Positions 1 through 4,678 of a DNA stretch of 7,488 nucleotides are shown here, piece by piece (position 1 is the stretch's first letter; every line of letters begins with the position of its first letter). The DNA is from CAYNTH01 sp964427055. GTDB lineage: Archaea > Aenigmatarchaeota > Aenigmatarchaeia > CG10238-14 > SCSR01. A model generated the notes under the pieces. It ran no database searches. It was not told the origin of the DNA and worked only from the letters and a program-made list of their open reading frames with translations. The position numbers were made by a program, and so were the translations under genes. Location: positions 1 to 7,488 of the forward strand of contig CAYRSQ010000041.1 of the NCBI GenBank assembly GCA_964427055.1, read 5' to 3'.

Positions 1-55
1 ATAATTTCGTTGAGGGATAAATTTATCTATTGACATCAGGAGGCCTTATAAGTGT
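1..55. repeat. 55-bp direct repeat, copy 1
   Basis: Positions 1-55 are identical, base for base, to 320-374, in the same orientation and 319 bp apart. The identity stops at position 56 (t against a). Copy 1 begins at the window edge, so the repeat may extend further left. Each copy contains a perfect 12-bp palindrome (GATAAATTTATC, 16-27) and a TTGACA...TATAAG pair with an 11-bp spacer, too short for a normal sigma70 promoter. I do not recognise the family; a mobile-element remnant, a recombination scar or a recent partial duplication are all possible. Confidence 0.9.
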
Positions 56-129
56 TACTTACTGGGGGTGATCCGCATACCCCGTTATTTGATTAGGACG
101 GCATGAGGGCACGATATATTTTCTAGGTC

Positions 130-250
130 GCAAGGTGATGATTTCGCCTTGCAACTGCCTAATGCCCAGCGAAATCTCTCTGCTCCTGGGCAACCCGAAT
201 AGGTGGTTGAACCTCTATAAGTGTATGGTGCGGGATCTTTCTCCCGATAC
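130..250. other. hairpin-rich non-coding segment between the direct repeats
   Basis: Three stem-loops follow one another. Stem 130-137/145-152 has 8 pairs, one of them G-T, around a 7-nt loop. Stem 164-169/186-191 has 6 perfect pairs. Stem 231-235/242-246 has 5 perfect pairs and is extended by GTAT (223-226) against ATAC (247-250) across a bulge. A short echo of the flanking repeat (TATAAGTGTAT, 216-226) recurs at 366-376, and CGTTATTTGA occurs at 83-92 and again at 296-305. The combination suggests a structured RNA or a folded mobile element with internal duplications. I cannot match it to a known RNA family, and the strand is undetermined. Confidence 0.4.
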
Positions 251-319
251 CCATGTTGAAACAAAGTCAGAACTGCTGCCAATAGCCAGGCGGTTCGTTA
301 TTTGAAGGAACGGAAGAAA

Positions 320-374
320 ATAATTTCGTTGAGGGATAAATTTATCTATTGACATCAGGAGGCCTTATAAGTGT
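320..374. repeat. 55-bp direct repeat, copy 2
   Basis: This is the second perfect copy of the sequence at 1-55, with its palindrome at 335-346. It is preceded by an A-rich stretch (CGGAAGAAA, 311-319). After position 374 the sequence diverges from what follows copy 1, so the 319-bp unit is not simply tandemly repeated. Perfect identity over 55 bases in non-coding DNA implies recent duplication or active maintenance. Confidence 0.9.
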
Positions 375-518
375 ATTTGCAATTGAGTGAGTGCGGTTAG
401 AAAAAGATGAGATTCTCCGGCCCTCGACAACACCTAAGAAGCAACAAATTTATTGAATGTGAAAAATAACGATTACCGTTCGAAAGTCTCACCGTAAAAC
501 TCCTTCATCAACATTTCC
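375..518. other. gene-free stretch before the first promoter
   Basis: I see no coding signal here in any frame. An open frame on the - strand reaches in from the lipoprotein region, but it has no credible start and lies antisense to a well-supported gene. No hairpin or repeat stands out beyond the direct-repeat copy that ends at 374. Confidence 0.5.
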
Positions 519-547
519 TTGACATACAAGACCTTGTTTCCTATACT
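519..547 (+). promoter_or_regulatory. near-consensus sigma70 promoter of the lipoprotein gene
   Basis: TTGACA (519-524) is a perfect -35 hexamer. It is separated by exactly 17 bp from TATACT (542-547), a five-of-six match to the -10 consensus. Transcription would begin near 554, giving a leader of about 43 nt before the ATG at 597. The TTG of the -35 box could be misread as a TTG start codon for a longer reading frame; the promoter makes that start implausible. Confidence 0.75.
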
Positions 548-596
548 TTCCCCCATAAAAAGCAGGTTCTTACAAAAACCCAATTGGGAGGACTGT

Positions 597-1034
597 ATGA
601 ATCCAAAAACTGAATTTGGTAAGATAGCGGGAGTCATATGCTTAGCGCTCTTATTATCCTCTTGCGCAACAGCCATGGTAAAGGGTGAAAAATGGTTAAA
701 TTCTAAGCAAGGTAACCCTGAAGTAAATATTTCTGGTGCATGGGTATCTCCGGAATGGGGTGTGGGAAAGTTTGAACAAAACGAAAGAGAGATTACTGGA
801 ACGCTTGGCGATTATCCCGTAAAAGGCGTTGTTAGTGGAAGTAACATATATTTATTGATGTTCTGGGGCGATAAAGTAGATTATTCTGCAGAATTAAAAG
901 CATTAGATAGCAATACTTTTCAAGGATCTTATTGCCAGTATGATATAATTGATGAGCTTAAAAAAAGGCTTAAAGAAAAGGATCCTGCATTCATAAAGCC
1001 AATAAATCTTAAACGGATTCCTACCTCGCAGTGA
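597..1034 (+). CDS. small outer-membrane-type lipoprotein, lipocalin-like
   Basis: The product is a 145-residue predicted lipoprotein of unknown function. The start at 597 is preceded by a good ribosome binding site (TTGGGAGGA, 585-593) and gives a classic lipoprotein signal: Lys near the N-terminus, a hydrophobic run, and a lipobox Leu-Ser-Ser-Cys with the modified Cys at residue 23. The mature part is rich in predicted beta strands. It has a pattern of the kind Gly-x-Trp, Trp-Gly-x-Gly-x-Phe-x-Gln, Thr-Gly-x-x-Gly-Asp-Tyr, Gly-x-Val-x-Gly, recalling small lipocalin-like envelope proteins that sense or bind apolar ligands. That resemblance is by eye, and a specific ligand cannot be named. 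The gene appears monocistronic, with its own promoter and hairpins after it. By eye it is richer in A and T than the genes downstream, which may indicate separate acquisition next to the repeat region. Confidence 0.8.
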   Translation: MNPKTEFGKIAGVICLALLLSSCATAMVKGEKWLNSKQGNPEVNISGAWVSPEWGVGKFEQNEREITGTLGDYPVKGVVSGSNIYLLMFWGDKVDYSAELKALDSNTFQGSYCQYDIIDELKKRLKEKDPAFIKPINLKRIPTSQ

Positions 1035-1068
1035 TTGATAGTTGAATCACAGTAGGCTTTTATCCCCC

Positions 1069-1093
1069 GCCCCTTGGGGCAGTTAATGTTTTT
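1069..1093 (+). terminator. possible weak intrinsic terminator after the lipoprotein gene
   Basis: GCCCCTTGGGGC (1069-1080) folds into a short GC stem with a CTTG loop. A run of five T begins 9 bases after it (1089-1093). The stem is short and the T tract is not adjacent, so termination here is only plausible. Confidence 0.3.
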
Positions 1094-1098
1094 AAAGA

Positions 1099-1122
1099 TA
1101 CCCCGCTGCTTGCGGCGGGGTA
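1099..1122. repeat. REP-like palindromic hairpin
   Basis: This is a 10-bp stem (1099-1108 against 1113-1122, one G-T pair) closed by a CTTG tetraloop, with a CCCCGC/GCGGGG core. GTAG follows directly at the 3' foot (1120-1123). A hairpin with a conserved GTAG-type tetranucleotide at its foot is the architecture of REP elements moved by RAYT (Y1/IS200-like) transposases. No T tract follows on the + strand, so it is not a clean terminator. I call it REP-like on structure only; one copy is visible in this window. Confidence 0.45.
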
Positions 1123-1386
1123 GTTCATTGTTAATCTGATGGTCTCTGGTTGGGCACCTGACTTCACAGGCATCTAAAATTATTTTCTATGCAGAGAAGA
1201 CTTTTTTGACCATCTTAACAGGATGGCCATCGGGCAAATCAAACGTAAGCGCATGGTAACAAAAATGAAAATTCATCTAAAAAAACATTAACCTGAAGGC
1301 GCAAGTTGCGAGTGGCAAGTCATAAGGGGGAATGGGGTACATTACACCATGGGCGAGGCCCAACGGTCCTAATTGGGAAGAAAAAT
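1123..1386. other. gene-poor gap between two lipoprotein genes
   Basis: Between the REP-like hairpin and the next gene I see no convincing gene. A 29-codon frame on the - strand (1276-1187, ATG to TAG) has protein-like composition (Leu-Pro-Asp-Gly-His-Pro-Val) but lacks a good ribosome binding site; it could be a gene remnant. The last bases hold the ribosome binding site (GGGAAG, 1375-1380) of the gene starting at 1387. Confidence 0.4.
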
Positions 1387-2036
1387 ATGAAGACGGCAAC
1401 TCTTAAATATTTCCCGCTTGTATTCTGCCTGCTTACCTTATTCGCGCAGGGGTGCGCCGTGGTCAACAAATATAATTTTTCGGTAGAGCCGATTTGCAGA
1501 TGTCCGGTTCTCACCAAGGCACCGTGGCTGTGGCTACGTTAGATAAACGGGAGGTCGTGATGACCCAGGAATGTGCCCCCACGTACGTTGGCATGCAACG
1601 GGCTGGCTTTGGGAACCCCTGGAGGGTGAATACGGAAAGCGGACGTCCCCTTGCAGATGATATAACCCGAGCGGTTTCAGAATCTTTAACGAAGAAGGAG
1701 TTCAGCATAATCCCGGTCTATGTCACTTTCCGTCAGACTGAAAATGAGGCCCTCCAAGCCTTACGGGAAAAGAAGACCAATCGTTCTATTTTTATCCTGT
1801 TGAAAAAATGGGAAGCCGATACCTACGTGAACATCGGTTTGGATTATGAACTGCAATTAAGGGTCAGAGATGGGGATATGTCGGTCATTGCGGAAATCGT
1901 GGCGGCCGAGAGAAAAACAATTCCCGGAAGTTTCTGGAACCCTCCCGCAGCCGCCAAGCAACAAATTCCCCTTGCTTTCAAACAGGTCCTCGAGAGATTA
2001 CTCAATGACCCTAGAGTCATTGCCGCTCTTAAATGA
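1387..2036 (+). pseudogene. lipoprotein gene interrupted by a frameshift
   Basis: Two overlapping frames together make one lipoprotein of about 216 residues. The first frame starts at ATG 1387 behind GGGAAG. It encodes a lipoprotein signal (hydrophobic core, then Phe-Ala-Gln-Gly-Cys with the Cys at residue 23; Ala at -3 is less usual) and reads on to about Pro35 before entering unrelated sequence that ends at 1542. The second frame, open from 1476 to the stop at 2036, continues the protein and has no good start of its own. Restoring one G in CCGAT near 1489-1493 (to CCGGAT) joins them smoothly. The downstream part has Gly-Thr-Val-Ala-Val-Ala, then Gly-Phe-Gly-Asn-Pro and Ser-Gly-Arg-Pro-Leu-Ala-Asp-Asp. 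I associate this pattern with a family of proteobacterial envelope lipoproteins without a clear function. The body reads cleanly to its end, so the lesion is recent, a sequencing error, or a recoding site (a T5 run lies at 1476-1480). Confidence 0.7.
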
Positions 2037-2041
2037 CGGGG

Positions 2042-2194
2042 GTGCTTAGGGATTTTAAATTGCATCCCGAACGAGCTGGTGGATATGGACAATCCGGGTA
2101 CTCAAGCTGGCACGCCTCATTCTATACCCTATTCCTATTTTCATGCCTAGTGGCTGCACCGAGGGCTTATGGTGATTTAAGAAAAAAACCTTAA
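2042..2194 (+). CDS. possible 50-residue secreted peptide or gene remnant
   Basis: An open frame of 50 codons with a GTG start fills most of the gap between the split lipoprotein gene and the SYLF gene. Its second half looks like a signal sequence: an aromatic and leucine-rich hydrophobic run (about residues 27-39), then Ala-Pro-Arg-Ala-Tyr-Gly and a short charged tail ending Arg-Lys-Lys-Pro. The G run before the GTG is too close to act as a proper ribosome binding site, and the long polar stretch ahead of the hydrophobic run is unusual. It may be chance, a leader peptide, or the stub of a decayed exported protein. Confidence 0.25.
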   Translation: MLRDFKLHPERAGGYGQSGYSSWHASFYTLFLFSCLVAAPRAYGDLRKKP

Positions 2195-2214
2195 CTTATA
2201 GTGGATGTCATGCC

Positions 2215-2817
2215 ATGAGAAAATTGATGTGCTTTCTATTGCCGATGATCATTGTCCTGCCTTTTCTGTCATCTGATTGTATTGCAGCCGGTTTTACCAA
2301 AGAAGCCATAGATACCGAGGCCAGGTCGCTCCTGAACAGGATGGAGATCTCCCGTGACGTGAGCTACAAACTGAAAAACAAGCTGAGGACCGCCCTGAAA
2401 GATCCCGCCCTGAATGAGGCCATCAATGCAAAGGGGGTCGGTGCGATTTTCACATACGCCTGCGGCGAAGGCGGCATTGTGGTGAAGTATATGGAGGGCG
2501 ATGGTCTGATCAGCTTCATAGGCGGGCGTAAGGCAGCCCCTATTTCTCTGAAAAGCTTGAATGCCGGCGCCATGATCGGCGGCTCTGAGCAGTGGGGTAT
2601 TGGGCTGGTGATCGGCGGGGCTGATGAAAATGACTTCGGCGGTTACTATAAGGGCAGACTAAGAGGGGCCACAGCGTGGGAAGCTGAAACGGCGGATATG
2701 CTGTATCTTACCCGGATCAAGGGGGAAAGCCGTCAAGAAATATATATCATATCTACGGCGCGCGGTCTTTCTGCGGGCGTCGGCGGTGCGATCATGAGTA
2801 TAAGCCCGGATTGGTAA
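2215..2817 (+). CDS. periplasmic SYLF (Ysc84-like) domain protein
   Basis: The product is a 200-residue exported protein. The N-terminal signal peptide has Arg-Lys, a long hydrophobic core and a likely cut near Ala25, with no lipobox. A helical stretch (about 26-75, ending in Leu-x-x-Ala-Leu-Lys-Asp-Pro) leads into a domain matching the order of SYLF/Ysc84 motifs: Ala-Lys-Gly-Val near 72-75, Gly-Glu-Gly-Gly near 84-87, a Gly-rich middle, Gly-Ala-x-Ala-x-x-Ala-Glu-Thr near 150-158, and a closing Gly-Leu-Ser-Ala-Gly-Val-Gly-Gly near 184-191. SYLF domains bind membrane lipids in eukaryotes, while bacterial members are poorly characterised envelope proteins. The match is by motif order and the sequence is divergent. 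The ribosome binding site is weak (GTGGA, 2201-2205), which suggests translation partly coupled to upstream reading. The stop overlaps a possible TTG start of the next frame. Confidence 0.6.
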   Translation: MRKLMCFLLPMIIVLPFLSSDCIAAGFTKEAIDTEARSLLNRMEISRDVSYKLKNKLRTALKDPALNEAINAKGVGAIFTYACGEGGIVVKYMEGDGLISFIGGRKAAPISLKSLNAGAMIGGSEQWGIGLVIGGADENDFGGYYKGRLRGATAWEAETADMLYLTRIKGESRQEIYIISTARGLSAGVGGAIMSISPDW

Positions 2818-2876
2818 ATATCATTACGCGGCTTTTTGCGGCCATATCGTTGGTGTCGATCTCAGAAAGAGGAACG

Positions 2877-3956
2877 ATGCATCCATTGCGGCAACAACAA
2901 ACCATCTCCATCAGAGCATACCCGCAAAAACGGGAATCCCGCTTGCGTTGTTACGGATTTCCGTTGAAAGCCGGATTGATAAAGGGAACTATGGTCGTCT
3001 CCTGCCTAGCCATGATCATAGCGGCCATGGATTTATTGATCCCTTGTAAAGCTTCAGCCGATATGGTTATCACAGCCGATCCCGCACAGACAAAGGAAAC
3101 TATGATGTTGGATGAACGCAGAGCCGTGCAGGAACAAACGGCGCGCTTCTATCGTGCCGTGGAAAACCTGATAGACGCTTACGGCGAAGACCACGCCCTC
3201 TGGCCCGACAATAAGGATAAACGCCTCATTGAAAAGTTCCTTGAAGAGAAGGACTCTTTAACCCTCAAGAACTGCGTCTTCGGCAGGAACCTTTTAGGTT
3301 TGGGAATAGGGGAGACATCCAAAGACGCCGAAGAAGCGCTTAGCCAGAGGGCAACAGACGCCTGGGGTCATCCCTACAGTCTGATTCTGGCAAGCAGCAA
3401 TCCTGCACCGAAAGTATTTGAAATTCTATTCGCCATAGGTATCAATCGCGGTACGCCCCTATTCAATAGAGATATTAGTGCAAAAGTGTTTATTTTTCTC
3501 AAGGCTGATCTGCACAGCCTTTTTGCCGATGTATTCAAGAATTTCAACGGTGAATCCGTGCTGATCATGGCGCGTGAGGTTCATATTATAGGCGCGCCCG
3601 GATCCGCAGAACCTGCCTATGGAGAGAAACTTAATTCCGCTCTCTGCGCTGCCGATAGTCTAAACACCACCGTTTATATAGGTGAAAACGACCCGGTGAC
3701 GACCATCATTCCCAGAAATTTCAGGGATAAAATGTATTCTTATTTCGGATTAGTGCTTCCCGAGATCAAGGGTAAAAAACGACAATCCGATGAATGCCTC
3801 AATAAAAAACCTCCGGTCATCAAAGTGGTTCACCTTAAGGCCTGCGGTCATGATATGCCTGAATATTATCCGGGCATGAGGAAATACGGCACGACGACGC
3901 TTAAAAGTAAAGGCGCCGAAACTGAGAATTCGCTGAACAAACACCGGTCACCTTGA
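2877..3956 (+). CDS. exported protein of unknown function
   Basis: I do not recognise this family. The start is uncertain. ATG 2877 has the best ribosome binding site (AAGAGGA, 2867-2873) but would put about 38 residues before the hydrophobic core. TTG 2964 gives an ideal signal peptide beginning Lys-Ala-Gly-Leu-Ile-Lys, and ATG 2991 (behind AAAGGGA) a shorter one lacking positive charge. All share cleavage after Ala-Ser-Ala (residue 61 counted from 2877), leaving a mature periplasmic or secreted protein of about 298 residues. The mature N-terminal region is helical and charged. Asp-Ala-Trp-Gly-His-Pro-Tyr in the middle recalls the motif near the C-terminus of type II secretion pseudopilins, but there is no prepilin signal. 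A Cys near the end (Lys-Ala-Cys-Gly-His) and several others are present. It lies 59 bp after the SYLF gene and probably shares its transcript. Confidence 0.65.
   Translation: MHPLRQQQTISIRAYPQKRESRLRCYGFPLKAGLIKGTMVVSCLAMIIAAMDLLIPCKASADMVITADPAQTKETMMLDERRAVQEQTARFYRAVENLIDAYGEDHALWPDNKDKRLIEKFLEEKDSLTLKNCVFGRNLLGLGIGETSKDAEEALSQRATDAWGHPYSLILASSNPAPKVFEILFAIGINRGTPLFNRDISAKVFIFLKADLHSLFADVFKNFNGESVLIMAREVHIIGAPGSAEPAYGEKLNSALCAADSLNTTVYIGENDPVTTIIPRNFRDKMYSYFGLVLPEIKGKKRQSDECLNKKPPVIKVVHLKACGHDMPEYYPGMRKYGTTTLKSKGAETENSLNKHRSP
2917..2964. repeat. hairpin repeat inside the 5' part of a reading frame
   Basis: CATACCCGCAAAAACGGGAA (2917-2936) contains CCCG/CGGG arms and resembles the widespread proteobacterial intergenic motif of the type ATTCCCGC-loop-GCGGGAAT. 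It is followed by a second small palindrome, ACGGATTTCCGT (2953-2964). Such elements are usually non-coding, so their presence between the candidate starts at 2877 and 2964/2991 favours a later start for the exported protein. Confidence 0.35.
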
Positions 3957-4166
3957 TTTACGGGATAATATGTGGGATATCGTGGAAAATGGAAGAGCGG
4001 GATTCGAGGTGTGGGTAAATAATGAATGCTGACAAGAGAAAAGAGTAACGAGGTTAGGGTATAGGGTTGAATAAGAGAATCCAGGCGACGAGCTTTTTGA
4101 AAATTATGGTTAATAGCCCAAGCCCTAAACCCCATTTTTGTATTAACGCGGTGGGGATTATTTTAA

Positions 4167-4179
4167 ATCGGTTACCGAT
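4167..4179. promoter_or_regulatory. 13-bp palindrome, candidate operator of the thioesterase/ketosynthase operon
   Basis: ATCGGTTACCGAT is a perfect 6-bp inverted repeat around one central base. It overlaps an AT-rich, -10-like stretch (4159-4168) and lies just before the ribosome binding site AAGGAAG (4182-4188). Palindromes of this size in this position are typical of TetR- or MarR-type repressor sites. No regulator gene is in the window, so the role is inferred from position and symmetry. Confidence 0.45.
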
Positions 4180-4199
4180 ACAAGGAAGTATGGATCATT

Positions 4200-4655
4200 A
4201 TGGACAATAGTGGAAGTGCAAGTGTACAGATCAGGGTGCCATTTTATGATGTGGACATGCTTCAAATCGTCTGGCACGGCAACTATTTGAAATATTTCGA
4301 TCTGGCCCGGCAGGCGTTGTTCCTCAAATGCGGGCTCGATATGCCTCTAAGTGGCGAAAGATATTATGTATTCCCGGTGATCCACACCAGCGTCAAATAC
4401 CGCTACCCGCTTAAGCTCAACGATGAATTCATTTGCACAGCGACGCCCAAAGCGGCAAAGGTGAAACTGGTTATCGATTTTGAGATAAGGTTGTTGAGCA
4501 ACGGCCGTTTATGTGCGACTGGCCGCAGTGAACACGCTGCGGTGAGAATGCCTGAGATAGAAATGGAGTTCCGGATACCGGAAAAAGTGGAAAAGGCATT
4601 GTGGTCCATCAAAGATCTGAATAAAGAAGCGATCATCGCTGAAGATCCTTTATAG
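4200..4655 (+). CDS. 4HBT-family acyl-CoA/ACP thioesterase, APE-cluster-like
   Basis: The product is a 151-residue hotdog-fold thioesterase that would hydrolyse an acyl-CoA or acyl-ACP thioester in the cytoplasm. Residues 13-37 hold the family signature: Val-Pro-Phe-Tyr-Asp-Val-Asp, then Ile-Val-Trp-His-Gly-Asn-Tyr, then Phe-Asp-Leu-Ala-Arg. Asp19 aligns with the catalytic Asp17 of Pseudomonas 4-hydroxybenzoyl-CoA thioesterase. The Gly usual three residues later is Gln22. The variant with Gln or Asn here and Trp-His-Gly after it is, from memory, like the thioesterases of aryl-polyene clusters. The length is normal for single-domain 4HBT enzymes. The chosen ATG follows AAGGAAG at 12-nt spacing; an ATG at 4190 sits too close to that site and meets a stop after six codons. 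A ketosynthase gene follows after 23 bp in the same direction. YbgC/FadM-like housekeeping thioesterase is the alternative. Confidence 0.82.
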   Translation: MDNSGSASVQIRVPFYDVDMLQIVWHGNYLKYFDLARQALFLKCGLDMPLSGERYYVFPVIHTSVKYRYPLKLNDEFICTATPKAAKVKLVIDFEIRLLSNGRLCATGRSEHAAVRMPEIEMEFRIPEKVEKALWSIKDLNKEAIIAEDPL

Positions 4656-4678
4656 ATATAGAAAATAGGTTATTTCAT

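Noticed and set aside
30..52. Promoter inside the direct repeat (TTGACA and TATAAG)
   Set aside because: The hexamers are only 11 bp apart, too close for sigma70 binding.
85..282. 65-codon open frame on the minus strand between the direct repeats
   Set aside because: It runs through all three hairpins, is rich in Cys, Ser and Pro with no recognisable domain, and has no credible ribosome binding site. It fits structured non-coding DNA better.
1..374. CRISPR array
   Set aside because: Only two copies, 55 bp long with a 264-bp spacer, do not match CRISPR repeat or spacer sizes, and no cas gene is present.
3866..4135. 89-codon open frame on the minus strand
   Set aside because: Overlaps the 3' end of a better-supported gene and the gap after it, has no recognisable domain, and has low-complexity Pro/Tyr/Leu composition.
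4190..4210. Six-codon upstream frame overlapping the thioesterase start
   Set aside because: Its ATG is only one base from the ribosome binding site, so it is unlikely to be translated; probably a chance ATG.
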